DNA from: Fibrobacteria bacterium
Lineage (GTDB): Bacteria; Fibrobacterota; Fibrobacteria; UBA11236
Assembly: GCA_025360005.1 (NCBI GenBank)
Contig: JANYDA010000014.1
Span: 1 to 56,587, forward strand
DNA: 56,587 nt
Direction: 5' to 3'
How positions within the stretch are numbered: the first letter of the stretch is position 1; the number at the start of each line of letters is the position of its first letter. The position numbers were made by a program, and so were the translations under genes. This document shows positions 26,558 to 36,076 of this stretch, piece by piece. The notes below the pieces were generated by a model. That model was not told where the DNA came from and did no database searches. It worked only from the letters and a program-made list of their open reading frames with translations.

Positions 26558-27427
26558 ATGCCTTTGATCCCTTTGGCAGCCGCCTTGGCATTTCCTTTCG
26601 CGGCCTTGGCCTTGAAACGCGCGCTCGCATGTACCCGGGACTTGTGGGGCGTAATATTCATCTGCAATGCGGTATTGGCATTGGCATTCCTGCCTTTCCT
26701 TTTTAAAACGGCGGATTCCGTTCCTGCCCCGCAAGGTTGGCAGCCTATGCTGGCGGGCCTGTTTTTTTTCCTGGGGCAGATCGCCGCCTTCAAATCTTTC
26801 CAAGGCGATCTCTCCATCGCCATTCCCGTGCAAGGCGCAAAGGTTTTGCTGGTGGCGTTCCTGGCCATGTTCGTATTGGGCCAAGGCATCGATACGCGCA
26901 TCTGGGCCGCGTCCGGATTGAGCGTTGCCGCTCTTCATTTTCTGCACGATGAAAGCGGGAAAAACGGGGAGGCGAAATCGGTCTGGCATACGCTCTTGTA
27001 CGCTTGCTTCGCGGCCTTCGCGTTCGCCGCCTTCGATATCTCGGTGCAGAAATGGGCGCCGCATTGGGGACCGCAGCGATTCGGCCCTTGGGCCTTCCTA
27101 AGCCAGGCATCCCTGTCCTTCTGCTTGCTCTTGGCTCCCCACCAAGACCGCTTCAGGTACGGCGGCGGAGGCTGGGCCTGGTTGCTGTCCGGGGCCTTAG
27201 GCATGGCGGTCATTACCGTGGCGTTGGTCTTTGCCATCGGTGCATTCGGGAAAGCGACGGAGGTGAATCTCCTGTTCAATTCGCGCTGCCTCTGGGGCGT
27301 CGTCGCCATTTGGATGTTGGGAAAAAAATTCGGGAACCTCGAAGCGGGCTGCGGGAGGCGCACCATGGCCCATCGTCTGGGCGGCGCGGGCCTGATGATG
27401 GCGGCCGTCTTTATCGAGCTCTTTTAA
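26558..27427 (+). CDS. DMT/EamA-like membrane permease
   Basis: A 289-residue integral membrane protein with about ten hydrophobic helices in two five-helix halves, as in the drug/metabolite transporter superfamily. The end of the first half shows the family pattern SIAIPVQGAKVLLVAFLAMFVLGQG and the second half the equivalent KATEVNLLFNSRCLWGVV. The ribosome site is TTAAGG close to ATG. It is divergent from the PAS kinase gene (147 bp). The transported compound cannot be predicted. Confidence 0.78.
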   Translation: MPLIPLAAALAFPFAALALKRALACTRDLWGVIFICNAVLALAFLPFLFKTADSVPAPQGWQPMLAGLFFFLGQIAAFKSFQGDLSIAIPVQGAKVLLVAFLAMFVLGQGIDTRIWAASGLSVAALHFLHDESGKNGEAKSVWHTLLYACFAAFAFAAFDISVQKWAPHWGPQRFGPWAFLSQASLSFCLLLAPHQDRFRYGGGGWAWLLSGALGMAVITVALVFAIGAFGKATEVNLLFNSRCLWGVVAIWMLGKKFGNLEAGCGRRTMAHRLGGAGLMMAAVFIELF

Positions 27428-27797
27428 GGCCGGCAGGCGCGATGTCACCCACCGATCAAAACCATTTTCGATGATGAAGCGATTCCGCATGCCTTAACAG
27501 GATGTTGAATAAAGAAGCGGTCAAATCGCAATTCCGGACCCCTAACCTGGGAGTTCCCGGAGAAAGCCGCCAAGTGTTCCGGCAGAATTCCCTTTTTATC
27601 TTCAACGGCTCCTCCAGCGGGTGGAAACACCTTGGAAGCAATAACGCAATCCATTGCCTTGGGGAGAAATCGTGTCTATAATATTGATATTGCTTAGGCT
27701 GTCACGGTTCATCGTAACTTCGCATTTCCGGATCCGATGCGCCCCACGCCGGGGCCGAAGGATCCCGGTCTCCAATCTGCCCGGGGAGTTCTTCAAA
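27428..27797. other. Intergenic region without a recognised gene
   Basis: The short frames on both strands here lack ribosome sites and family features. The long frame that could start at 27654 is read as upstream extension of the lipoprotein gene at 27798. No strong terminator was seen after the permease gene. Confidence 0.4.
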
Positions 27798-28865
27798 ATG
27801 GCACTTCGGTCCAAGCTTCATCTTATCGTTCCCGTGGCGCTTTCCACCCTTGGCTGCATTCCCGCTACCCCGCGTGCGGCTTCCGAATGCGACGGTTGGC
27901 AAACCCGTAAGCCCGAATGGATTTTCTGCGACGACTTTGAAAAGGCGGGCCCCCTGGTGGCTCCGGGACGCTATTTCGAATACGACGATAACAAAGGCGA
28001 TTTCAAGCCGACGGCGGGCGCGGGCCTGCAGGGTTCCACCGGAATGCGCGCCGTTTGGCAAACCGGGGAAATGGATGCGGGGAGCATCAAGCTCGGTTTC
28101 GGCCGGGCTCCGGGAACTTATTTCTCCAAGGGCATCCGCACGGATACGGATTTCCGAGAGGTCTATTACCGTGTGTTCATGCGTCTGCAAAAGGGATGGC
28201 AGGGAAACCCTTACAAATTGTCCCGCGCCACCGTGATTGCAAAGACCGATTGGTCCCAGGCCATGATTGCCCACCTGTGGGGGGATCAGGGAGAGCGCCT
28301 GCAACTCGATCCCGCCAGCTGCGCCGATGTCTTGGGCCTGATAAAATGTTCCGGCTATAACGACTTCACCAACATAAAATGGATCGGCGCCAAAGCGGGA
28401 ACCACGCCTTTGTACAATGGCAGCTATGACGATAAATGGCTATGCATCGAGGCCCACGTCCGTTTAAACGATGCCGGGAAAGCCAACGGGGTGCATGAGT
28501 TTTGGATCGGCGATACCCTGGAAGCCAGGCGCGAAGGGCTGGATTTCCTGGGCGCCTATAAAGACTACGGCATCAACGCGGTCCTCTTCGAGAATTATTG
28601 GAATTCCGGATCGCCGAAACCGCAGGAGCGTTACCTGGACAATGTCGTGGTTTCCACCCAACGCATCGGCTGCAACGCGGACCCGGGGAGCTCCTCTCTC
28701 CCTGGGCCTCATCCGGGGCAAAAGAGCGGGAAGCTGCGCATGCCGGGCTTGCTCGAAATCGACGGCGCCACCGCTTCCGTGCAGGCTTTCGGAGAACTAA
28801 GAACTTTGGCCGGCCGCAAACTCCGGGCGGAATCCGGGCTCACCGGACTCCCCGAAAATCCCTGA
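27798..28865 (+). CDS. Lipoprotein, polysaccharide-lyase-like beta-sandwich
   Basis: A 355-residue exported protein. The N-terminus is a lipoprotein signal with lipobox LSTLGC (Cys20), so it should be membrane-anchored. The mature part resembles uncharacterised proteins with a concanavalin/heparin-lyase-like jelly-roll: WIFCDDFEKAG near the start, KGWQGNPYKLSRATV, and a C-terminal ERYLDNVVVSTQRIGC strand. The tail (about 300-355) is variable. GGGGAG precedes the ATG; the frame extends upstream to 27654 but that part is not protein-like. It precedes the sugar-oxidation operon by 365 bp and may belong to the same programme. Enzymatic activity is not proven. Confidence 0.7.
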   Translation: MALRSKLHLIVPVALSTLGCIPATPRAASECDGWQTRKPEWIFCDDFEKAGPLVAPGRYFEYDDNKGDFKPTAGAGLQGSTGMRAVWQTGEMDAGSIKLGFGRAPGTYFSKGIRTDTDFREVYYRVFMRLQKGWQGNPYKLSRATVIAKTDWSQAMIAHLWGDQGERLQLDPASCADVLGLIKCSGYNDFTNIKWIGAKAGTTPLYNGSYDDKWLCIEAHVRLNDAGKANGVHEFWIGDTLEARREGLDFLGAYKDYGINAVLFENYWNSGSPKPQERYLDNVVVSTQRIGCNADPGSSSLPGPHPGQKSGKLRMPGLLEIDGATASVQAFGELRTLAGRKLRAESGLTGLPENP

Positions 28866-29229
28866 GGGATGGCGCTTCCCAGCCGCGTCCGCCTCACCGG
28901 AAAAGCCGGATTGGGGGCGGATTAACCCGTTAATATTGTCCTTGATTAACTTCGACGTTACTATGTTTCTTGAGGATCCGATTGGTGGCAAAATGCCAGC
29001 GTTTTTCCCTCGGAAGATCCACTAAGATACCTATACAAGTATAAAATTAAGGCATTCAGGGTATCCCAAAATTCGGGTCGTCCTGAAAATGGGCCATTGA
29101 AAAAACAGAAGGGGTCTAGATTACCCTAATCGCAAGCGGGGAGCGGATCCATTTCCGCAAGGCTTTGGGGTCCGGACTCGGCGCTTAGGAGGCGCCGGGT
29201 GCGAGTCATTTTCATTGGCGGAAAAGCAT
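28866..29229 (+). promoter_or_regulatory. Leader/promoter region of the sugar-oxidation operon
   Basis: No gene is seen. The first ~230 bp are AT-rich (CAAGTATAAAATTAAGG at about 29035-29052 could include a -10 element). The 3' part is GC-rich and folds into two adjacent hairpins: GCGGA (29143-29147) with TCCGC (29154-29158), then ACTCG (29176-29180) with CGAGT (29202-29206) enclosing GGCGC (29180-29184) with GCGCC (29192-29196). The hairpins end about 25 bp before the first ATG, so they would lie in the mRNA leader. Confidence 0.45.
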
Positions 29230-30849
29230 ATGAAACAATCAAATTCTTGGTCCCTGGCTAAAATCGCATTGGGGGCGATTGGGATGTTCGCCTCGCTTCC
29301 CATCCTTGCATTCGGGCAGCTTCCCACCGGCGTTACCTTGGTTCCTTTCTACAACACCGCCCAGGTCAGCTTCGTGCGCGATACCGTGCGCACGGTTGGC
29401 ATGGTGGAGGTGCCGGGCAAACCGGAACACTTTTTCGTACTCGATCAAATGGGAGCGGTGTATTCGCTTTATCCCGATACCACGATTTCATATACCCCAG
29501 GCCAGATTAAAAACTACTCCAAGGCCACTATCGCCAATTTCCGGAGCCGGGTCAAACACAATCTGCGCAGCGAAATGGGAGCCTGGTCCCTGGCTTTCAG
29601 CCCCAACTTCCGCCAGAACCGTTATTTCTATCTCCTGTTCTTCGGATACAATACCGCGGCCTCGGACGGGATCCGCACCGACGGCTATGTCAACCTGGAA
29701 CGTTGGACCCTGGGCGCGGATTACCACACGGCTACCCGCGACACCACGATATTCCGATTCTATCACCAGGCGTCCTACGGGGTTTCCAGCATGGCATTCG
29801 GGCCGGATGGATTTCTCTACATCGGAACCTCGGTTTACTCGGAGGACGGCTGGGATACCACGACGGTAGCGCGGAAAATCCTGCGCATCGATGTGGATCA
29901 TCCCGACGGGGCGAACATGTATTCCATACCCACGGGGAATCCCTTCGCCAAAAGCGCCAATCCCGCGGTCCGCAAGGAGATCTACGCCTGGGGCCTCCGC
30001 AATGTATGGAGCATGGCCTTTGATTTCCAAACCGGCAAGCTCTGGGCGGGGGAAGTGGGCCAAGATCTTTACGAAGAGATAAACCTGATCGAGCCCGGAA
30101 AGAATTACGGCTGGGCCGATGGGGGAAATTCGGAGCCTTCCGCGAACGGATACGGAGTGCAGGGAAATTGCCAGACCGGATTCAGCGCCAAGGGATTGAC
30201 CTGCGGGAATCTGACCAACCCCACCTGGGTTTTTTCCCATACCGCCGCTCCTGCCATCAACTGCATCGTGGTGGGGCCCGCCTTTCGGGGCAACCCGGCC
30301 TCGCCTTTTTACGGCTACCACTTCGTAACCGACGTGCAGCGCAACCAGTTCTGGGCCATCAAGGAGGGCAGCGCTCCCCAACTGGTGGGACAGTCTCCCA
30401 CCTCCAACACGTCCAACAACGACGCCCATAACGGCATCGTAAATATCGCCGAGGATTCCCATGGCAACCTTTACGCCAGCGCGGTGGATTGGCATTTCAA
30501 CGGCACCATCGGTACCACCACCAATCCTTTGCCGCAGGGTGAGCAGATGTATCACGAGATTTACCGGCTGTCCCATCCGCAAATGACCCCGGCTACCACT
30601 CCCATTGCTTTCCGAGGCCCGGGCCTTCCGGCCATGCCTGCGTCCGATCGGCTGATGCTGAACGTCGGGTCCGGATCCTGGATCGGAATCCCTGAAGGAT
30701 TTTCCGGGCTGGAGATCTACAGTCTGCGGGGCCGGCTCGTCTGGTCTTACCGCGGGAAAAACCGCGCGAGCGGAACGGGTGGAGCGGCCGGGACAAGGAT
30801 TCCGGCCGGATTGGAAAAGGGAATCATGCAAGTGCGGTTCCTGCCTTGA
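29230..30849 (+). CDS. Sorbosone/glucose-dehydrogenase-like beta-propeller, exported
   Basis: A 539-residue exported protein, first gene of the operon. After a signal peptide ending LAFGQ comes a six-bladed propeller of the soluble PQQ glucose/sorbosone dehydrogenase type: EMGAWSLAFSPNF, SMAFGPDGFLYIG, RKILRIDV, EIYAWGLRNVWSMAFD, GEVGQDLYEEINLI and KNYGWADG. These enzymes oxidise aldoses or related sugars, usually with PQQ. The last ~75 residues form a beta-rich tail (LEIYSLRGRLVW...GIMQVRFLP) shared by other exported proteins in the window, probably a sorting or surface module. I chose ATG 29230 over the upstream TTG. The next gene follows after 25 bp. Confidence 0.85.
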   Translation: MKQSNSWSLAKIALGAIGMFASLPILAFGQLPTGVTLVPFYNTAQVSFVRDTVRTVGMVEVPGKPEHFFVLDQMGAVYSLYPDTTISYTPGQIKNYSKATIANFRSRVKHNLRSEMGAWSLAFSPNFRQNRYFYLLFFGYNTAASDGIRTDGYVNLERWTLGADYHTATRDTTIFRFYHQASYGVSSMAFGPDGFLYIGTSVYSEDGWDTTTVARKILRIDVDHPDGANMYSIPTGNPFAKSANPAVRKEIYAWGLRNVWSMAFDFQTGKLWAGEVGQDLYEEINLIEPGKNYGWADGGNSEPSANGYGVQGNCQTGFSAKGLTCGNLTNPTWVFSHTAAPAINCIVVGPAFRGNPASPFYGYHFVTDVQRNQFWAIKEGSAPQLVGQSPTSNTSNNDAHNGIVNIAEDSHGNLYASAVDWHFNGTIGTTTNPLPQGEQMYHEIYRLSHPQMTPATTPIAFRGPGLPAMPASDRLMLNVGSGSWIGIPEGFSGLEIYSLRGRLVWSYRGKNRASGTGGAAGTRIPAGLEKGIMQVRFLP

Positions 30850-30874
30850 GGAAACTTTTTGGGGAGGTAAGGTT

Positions 30875-31627
30875 ATGAGAAAAGGGATTTTGGCGATTCT
30901 ATTCCTGGCGCTGGCGGGAAGCCAAGCGGCGGCACAAGTGGCCAGGCCCAGCCCTTTCTGGTTCGGGAAGGTGGTCTCCACGGAACGTTCGCGGCAAGTG
31001 TTTGTCGGACTCAACGCCAACATGTGGATAATGTACGACCTGCCCCAGGCCGTTTTGTACCAGGCATGGAAGGGCGGCACCCTCGGCGGAAGCCTGGCGA
31101 CCGGAAGCCCCGCCGTTACTCCGGAATACTGGTTCAAGGGAGGTCCCCATTTCCCCCATATCTTTGTTCCTGCCGGGACGGATTATTTCCGCGATGGGGT
31201 AGGGGAATACTTCGCGAGCTATACCAAGCCGGCCGACATCGACACCTATTACACGAAATGGCCCAAGCAGCCTCTTAACTACAAGAACTGGGTGGTTATG
31301 AATGGCGCCGCGGACGTGGGAGCCAAGGTTCGGAACCGGGGATACAGCGTGCTCGGGAACGTCTTCACCTTGAAGTTCGGTTTGATCCTTCCCGATAACA
31401 GCGAGATCGCCGTAACGGAATCCCCGGAGTTTTCCGGCGCAAATGGAAAGAACAATCTGGTTCGCACATTTTCCTTTTCCGGAATCCCGGCAGGTTATCA
31501 AGTGCGCCTGCAACATCCCGGCGGCGCAGCCGCTTCATGGACAGTGACTTCCGGGCCGGCGACTTTGTCAGCCGGCGCCATGACACAAACCGCCAATGGT
31601 CAAACCGTTCTGACTGGATCGTGGTAA
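30875..31627 (+). CDS. Exported partner protein (cytochrome/dehydrogenase-associated domain)
   Basis: A 250-residue exported protein with signal peptide ending GSQAAAQ. Its core matches a domain seen fused to c-type cytochromes and sugar-dehydrogenase propellers in other bacteria: VGLNANMWIMYDLPQAVLYQ, AWKGGTLGG, then a C-terminal half with YSVLGNVFTLKFGLILPD and SWTVTSGP beta strands. It has no CxxCH motif of its own and no C-terminal sorting-like tail. GGGGAGG precedes the ATG. It sits 25 bp after the first propeller gene and 2 bp before the second. A scaffold or sugar-binding role in the complex is inferred, not shown. Confidence 0.65.
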   Translation: MRKGILAILFLALAGSQAAAQVARPSPFWFGKVVSTERSRQVFVGLNANMWIMYDLPQAVLYQAWKGGTLGGSLATGSPAVTPEYWFKGGPHFPHIFVPAGTDYFRDGVGEYFASYTKPADIDTYYTKWPKQPLNYKNWVVMNGAADVGAKVRNRGYSVLGNVFTLKFGLILPDNSEIAVTESPEFSGANGKNNLVRTFSFSGIPAGYQVRLQHPGGAAASWTVTSGPATLSAGAMTQTANGQTVLTGSW

Positions 31628-31629
31628 AT

Positions 31630-33459
31630 ATGAAACACATGCAATGGATGGCCACCTTCGCCCTCGCTCCTTTCGCTTTCGTCTCTTTAGCCTCCGCCCA
31701 GCGGCCCGGGGATAGGCAGAATCAAACCGCGATCAACCCCGCCTACTCGATTGAACACATCCGCCCTGCCGGCATGGGCTGGCCCATCGGCGGGATGGAC
31801 TGGCTATCCGATGGCCGTATGGTGGTGACGAGCTGGAAAGATCCTTACGGGGTTTTCATCATCAGCAATGCCGTCACCGGAAGCAGTCCCAAATCCGCTA
31901 CGGTAACCCAATTCGCCACCGGCTTGTCCGAAGCACTGGGCGTCAAGGTGGTGAACGACTCGATTTATGTGCTGGAAAAAGATCAGTTGACCTTGCTCCT
32001 CGACAATGATGGGGACGGCAAGGCGGATGAATACCGCGCGATCGCCTATGATTGGACCAAGTCGGTAAACGAAAAGGAATACGCCGTAGGCCTGGCCTTC
32101 GATGGAACCTATTTCTACGGAATCTTCGGCGATCCCACCATAGGCAGCGGCACTTCCATCGATCCCCAGCCGGCCGGTCGCCAGAATGGAACCATCCGCA
32201 TCCGTAAAAGCGACGGCTTGACGGAAGTGTTCACCGGCGGCATGCGCGTTCCGGGCGGCATCGATATGGCCTTTGGAAAGGTTTGGGCCACGGAGACGCA
32301 AGGCGGGTACCGCGTGTCCCACGTGCTTTACGTTCCGAAAATGGGGCGGTTCTATGGGCGTCCCGTCAATCCGGCTTCCATGTTCCAGCCGGCGGCGGCG
32401 TCCAGTCCTAATGTCAACCCGGATCCCTATACCAGCGCGGATGAAATGGCCAAGGTGGCCACGCCTTTTTCCGTGAACATTCCCTTCAAGAACACCACTG
32501 CATCCAAAGCCGGACCCTTGGGCCTGATGCGTTCGCCGGGCAATCCCGTGGAGCTGACCAAGGGGCCCTATGCGGGCCAGGTATTGATTCCCGAAGCGGA
32601 TAAGGAACTGAATGGGGAAATGACGCGCGTTTTCGTGGAGATGACGCAGGACGGCGAATATCAGGGAGCGGCTTTCCATTTCACTTCCAACACGGTATTC
32701 GAGGGCTCCGCGGTATTCAATTTGAAACCCGGCCCGGATGGGAATTTGTACGCGGGTGGAAACGGATCCTCCGGCGCGGGTTGGGGGCGGTTAACCAATA
32801 TCGGTCTCGATAGGATGAAGCTGACGGGCAACACCCCGTTCGACATCCTGGCCGTTCGGAACCTGGGGGCGAACAGCTTTGAGGTCCAATTCACGAAACC
32901 GCTCGCCGCCAGCCTCGGCACCAACGTCACCGCGGATTTGGTGGCGCAGAAATGGTGGGATAAGATCTCCGACAACTATGGCTGCTGCCGCGCCAACCTT
33001 ACCGACCTGACGGTGAGTTCGGCCACCGTGCAATCCGATCGCAGTAAAGTGGTCGTGACCATCAACGGCTTGACCTTGCACTGGATTTATTACCTGCGCT
33101 GGCTCGATGCCATCAAGTCCGAGCAAAACGAGACCCTGTGGGGCACGGAGGCCTGGTACACTTTGAACGCCTTCGGTCCCGCAACGGCCCCTACCGTCGG
33201 GCTCCGGAACAACGCCGCCCCGGCGGCCCATCCTTTCATCGCGAACCGGAGCGCATCGGGTTTGCGGGTGCAGGTGCTTTTCCAGTCCTCCGTTCCTTAC
33301 CGCGCCCAGATCACGGATGTCAGAGGCAAGCTTATCGCCGAACATGCGGGGCGGGGCTCGGAGGAATTTCTTTTCCCGCAGAACGCTTTGCCCATGGGCG
33401 TCTATGTCCTCAGAATAGAGTCCGGGAAAGAGGCGTATTCCAGTTTGGGATTTAGGTGA
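31630..33459 (+). CDS. Second beta-propeller dehydrogenase-like exported protein
   Basis: A 609-residue exported protein. The signal peptide ends SLASAQ. Propeller motifs include IGGMDWLSDGRMVV, LDNDGDGKADEYR, GGIDMAFGKVWATETQ and LKPGPDGNLYAGGNG, as in sugar-dehydrogenase-like propellers that lie next to haem proteins. Residues about 410-530 form an additional beta domain (FEVQFTKPLA..., WIYYLRWLDAIKS). The last ~75 residues are the shared tail (AQITDVRGKLIA...MGVYVLRIE). The start at 31630 is 2 bp after the previous stop; ATG 31642 is possible. It overlaps the next gene by 4 bp (GTGA). The PQQ or haem requirement is not evident. Confidence 0.78.
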   Translation: MKHMQWMATFALAPFAFVSLASAQRPGDRQNQTAINPAYSIEHIRPAGMGWPIGGMDWLSDGRMVVTSWKDPYGVFIISNAVTGSSPKSATVTQFATGLSEALGVKVVNDSIYVLEKDQLTLLLDNDGDGKADEYRAIAYDWTKSVNEKEYAVGLAFDGTYFYGIFGDPTIGSGTSIDPQPAGRQNGTIRIRKSDGLTEVFTGGMRVPGGIDMAFGKVWATETQGGYRVSHVLYVPKMGRFYGRPVNPASMFQPAAASSPNVNPDPYTSADEMAKVATPFSVNIPFKNTTASKAGPLGLMRSPGNPVELTKGPYAGQVLIPEADKELNGEMTRVFVEMTQDGEYQGAAFHFTSNTVFEGSAVFNLKPGPDGNLYAGGNGSSGAGWGRLTNIGLDRMKLTGNTPFDILAVRNLGANSFEVQFTKPLAASLGTNVTADLVAQKWWDKISDNYGCCRANLTDLTVSSATVQSDRSKVVVTINGLTLHWIYYLRWLDAIKSEQNETLWGTEAWYTLNAFGPATAPTVGLRNNAAPAAHPFIANRSASGLRVQVLFQSSVPYRAQITDVRGKLIAEHAGRGSEEFLFPQNALPMGVYVLRIESGKEAYSSLGFR

Positions 33460-34589
33460 GGAAAACCTTTCTCGCCTTTTGCGGGGCGCTTATCGGCGCC
33501 GCTGCGGCCCAGCCCACTTCCGCGACCAAAGCGGATTCCGGTTGGGTTTCCCTTTTCAACGGAACGGATCTCACCGGTTTGTACGACTACGTATCCGGAA
33601 CGGGTATGGTGGACGTCAACACCCAAACCAATTTCACGGTGCAATCCGGCATGATCCATGTGAATGGAAGCCCGGGCGGCTATCTCGGAACCATCCGGCA
33701 GTATTCCCATTACCATGTGCGCGTGGATTACCAATGGCCGGTGGGCACCGTCGCCAACGCGAATTCCGGGTTGCTGATCCATCTGGATAGCGCGGCCATC
33801 TTTTCCAAGGCCTTTACCACGGGCGGCAGGCCGCGTTCCATCGAAGTGAATTGCCGCCGGGATACCAATTTCCCCTGGAGCTTATGGTCGGCGGATAAAC
33901 TGGGTCCTTACATCACCACCACGGTAACGGCGATTCCCGCGGCGGGCGTTCCCGGGCAGTACAATCCGGCCGGAGTGGCCTGGACTGACGATCCCTGGGG
34001 TAGCGGCAACACCCGGGTCCTGACCGGTGATTTCCAGGCCAACCCTGAATTGCCCGTGGGCCAATGGAACCGCGGCGAAGCCTACTTGTATGGAGACAGC
34101 GGCACTTTCGTTCTGAACGGGCAGATCCGCACGCGGGGGCATAATTTCCAAACCCGCCTCAATGCCGCCAATGCCTCGCCGAGAATCGCCTGCACCAAGG
34201 GCAATATCGGTTTGCAATCGGAGGGGTTTCCCATCCTTTTCCGTAACTTCGAGATCATGGAACTGGACTCCATTAGCAATGTTCCCGTCCACGCCCGGCG
34301 CGGATGCACGGATAGAAGGGCGGCCAATTACGATCCACGCGGCATGGTGGACGACGGATCGTGTACCCCCACGGCCTTGGCCGGTAAAACCGGAACCCAA
34401 GAGGTAGGCGTCCGCTTCCTTTCCAACACCCTTGGCAATGCCTGGATCGCTTTCCCGCCCGGGTCCACCGCTATGCAACTTTTAAATTTATCCGGCCGAC
34501 CGGTAGGAGTCTACCCCCGTTCCGCGGCAGGTTCCCGCCTACCTGCCGGCTTGCCGCGTGGGGTGTTCGCGGTGCGATTTTTACCTTGA
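33456..34589 (+). CDS. DUF1080 (3-keto-glycoside hydrolase type) exported protein
   Basis: A 377-residue exported protein with a GTG start overlapping the previous stop. The signal peptide ends AAAAQ. The main domain (about 28-275) is DUF1080, a beta-jelly-roll family with members reported to act on 3-keto-disaccharides: GWVSLFNGTDLTGLYDY, YHVRVDYQWP, NANSGLLIHLD and GNIGLQSEGFPILFRNFEI. A short GCTDRRAANYDP/DDGSC motif follows (about 285-310), as in cell-surface proteins of Bacteroidetes and relatives. The tail has LLNLSGRPVGVY and GVFAVRFLP. If the propellers make 3-keto-sugars, this enzyme would cleave them (inference). Confidence 0.82.
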   Translation: MRKTFLAFCGALIGAAAAQPTSATKADSGWVSLFNGTDLTGLYDYVSGTGMVDVNTQTNFTVQSGMIHVNGSPGGYLGTIRQYSHYHVRVDYQWPVGTVANANSGLLIHLDSAAIFSKAFTTGGRPRSIEVNCRRDTNFPWSLWSADKLGPYITTTVTAIPAAGVPGQYNPAGVAWTDDPWGSGNTRVLTGDFQANPELPVGQWNRGEAYLYGDSGTFVLNGQIRTRGHNFQTRLNAANASPRIACTKGNIGLQSEGFPILFRNFEIMELDSISNVPVHARRGCTDRRAANYDPRGMVDDGSCTPTALAGKTGTQEVGVRFLSNTLGNAWIAFPPGSTAMQLLNLSGRPVGVYPRSAAGSRLPAGLPRGVFAVRFLP

Positions 34590-34615
34590 TGAATCTCACC
34601 CCAGCAGGAGTTAAA

Positions 34616-36052
34616 ATGGCCAGGTTTGGAACCCAGGTTTTGATTTTGTCGGCGGCGCTCGGCGTCGCGAATGCCGAGTTGGTGCGGCATCCGTTGAATG
34701 CGGGAGTGGCGTTTGAATACGGCCAGGTTTCCAAAGCCATCGACTTTTTCACCACTCCTCAGCAAGTCGATCAGTTCACCATCCACAAAACCTTGGGCTG
34801 GTTCGTTCAAAAGGCGACCGTCGACGAACGATTCGACATCACCATCGGCATGGGCGCCATGTTCTTCTACATGTTTCCGGAAGAAGGGTATGACTATTCC
34901 CGCTCACCCCAATCCGCAGTTTCCCTGACGGAAGCCTCCGGTGCTTACACTTTCGGCGATTTGCAAAATCCCAGTTTGAAAATCTCGCTCGGATTACTGC
35001 CCTATAAATACAACGAGGACTCAAAGAATTTGGGTGAATACCTCTTCCGATCCACCCCGTACCCGTCCACCACGGTCAATGGCGGCTGGGAAACGGTGAA
35101 CAGTTCCCGGGCGAAAATCTGGGGCGCCGTAGCGGAGAAAAACTTCTTCGATGGAAAGTGGAAAAACAATCTTCTCGTGACCATGAGCACGGTGTTTCCC
35201 CTTTACGACATCAGCCCCGCCTTCGTTACCAGTTATAAATTCGGCGGCATGTTGGAGCTGGGCGCGGGAGTCAATCTGTCCCACCTGATCCCGAACCAAG
35301 GCAAGGTAACGACGCCTAAAAGCAAGGGCGTTTACGACGCGTATTTCAACTATCAGGGAACCAACTACTACGCCAATAAATCCTATTACGATAAAATAGC
35401 CAGCTACTACGCCGATCCGGCGGGAGGAAACGATGCCGCCATCGCGGGTCAGTATACCGCTAAGGCTCTCTTGGTCGATTCCTTGAACAATGCGGTGGCC
35501 AAACCTTCCTACTCCTACTACACCGTGCAAGGCACCGAAGTAATGGGGCGGTTTTCCATGGATTTCAAACCCCTGCTGGGCGAAAACGCGGACTTAAAAA
35601 TTTACGGGGAAGCGTGCTTGCTGGGAGTAAAGAACTATCCCGTCTTTTACACGGACCCTTTGGAAAGAACGCCCATGATGCTGGGAGTGGATATTCCCAC
35701 CTTCCATATTTTGAACAAGCTGGCGGTGGAAGTGGAGTATTGGAAAAATCCGTATATCAACGATTATGCAAGCGAATCCGTGACAGGATGGGAGGTGGAC
35801 GCCCCGCTTCCGGATTATTCCCACGAAGTGGACGGCTTGCATATCGATCCTTCCAAGCCTTACACCAAGGACGATTTCAAATGGTCCGTTTTCGCCGAGA
35901 AATCCCTGGGCTCATCCTTTACAGCCTACGTCCAGGTGGCCCGTGATCACATCCGGCCCGTCTATGCGCTGAGTTCAAACCCGGTGCCTTCCGATATCCT
36001 TTTGGATAATAAGGGATGGTACTATGCTGCTCGCATCCAAATGGGGATCTAA
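34616..36052 (+). CDS. Putative outer-membrane beta-barrel protein
   Basis: A 478-residue exported protein with signal peptide ending GVANA. The mature sequence is rich in alternating aromatic and polar residues typical of outer-membrane strands (ITIGMGAMFFYMFP, ALLVDSLNN..., LAVEVEYWKNPYIND, SFTAYVQVARDHIRP) and ends WYYAARIQMGI. It has no sorting-like tail, unlike its operon neighbours, which fits membrane insertion. It could be a porin for sugar passage or the outer-membrane partner of the diheme cytochrome. GGAG lies 7 bases before the chosen ATG. No characterised family is recognised with certainty. Confidence 0.65.
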   Translation: MARFGTQVLILSAALGVANAELVRHPLNAGVAFEYGQVSKAIDFFTTPQQVDQFTIHKTLGWFVQKATVDERFDITIGMGAMFFYMFPEEGYDYSRSPQSAVSLTEASGAYTFGDLQNPSLKISLGLLPYKYNEDSKNLGEYLFRSTPYPSTTVNGGWETVNSSRAKIWGAVAEKNFFDGKWKNNLLVTMSTVFPLYDISPAFVTSYKFGGMLELGAGVNLSHLIPNQGKVTTPKSKGVYDAYFNYQGTNYYANKSYYDKIASYYADPAGGNDAAIAGQYTAKALLVDSLNNAVAKPSYSYYTVQGTEVMGRFSMDFKPLLGENADLKIYGEACLLGVKNYPVFYTDPLERTPMMLGVDIPTFHILNKLAVEVEYWKNPYINDYASESVTGWEVDAPLPDYSHEVDGLHIDPSKPYTKDDFKWSVFAEKSLGSSFTAYVQVARDHIRPVYALSSNPVPSDILLDNKGWYYAARIQMGI

Positions 36053-36076
36053 CGGTATTCTATGAGAGGTTTCACT

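Noticed and set aside
29143-29206. Considered a cyclic-di-GMP (GEMM) riboswitch because of a CGCAAGG stretch between the hairpins
   Set aside because: The conserved GEMM core and second-stem features are not recognisable, so only unnamed hairpins are reported.
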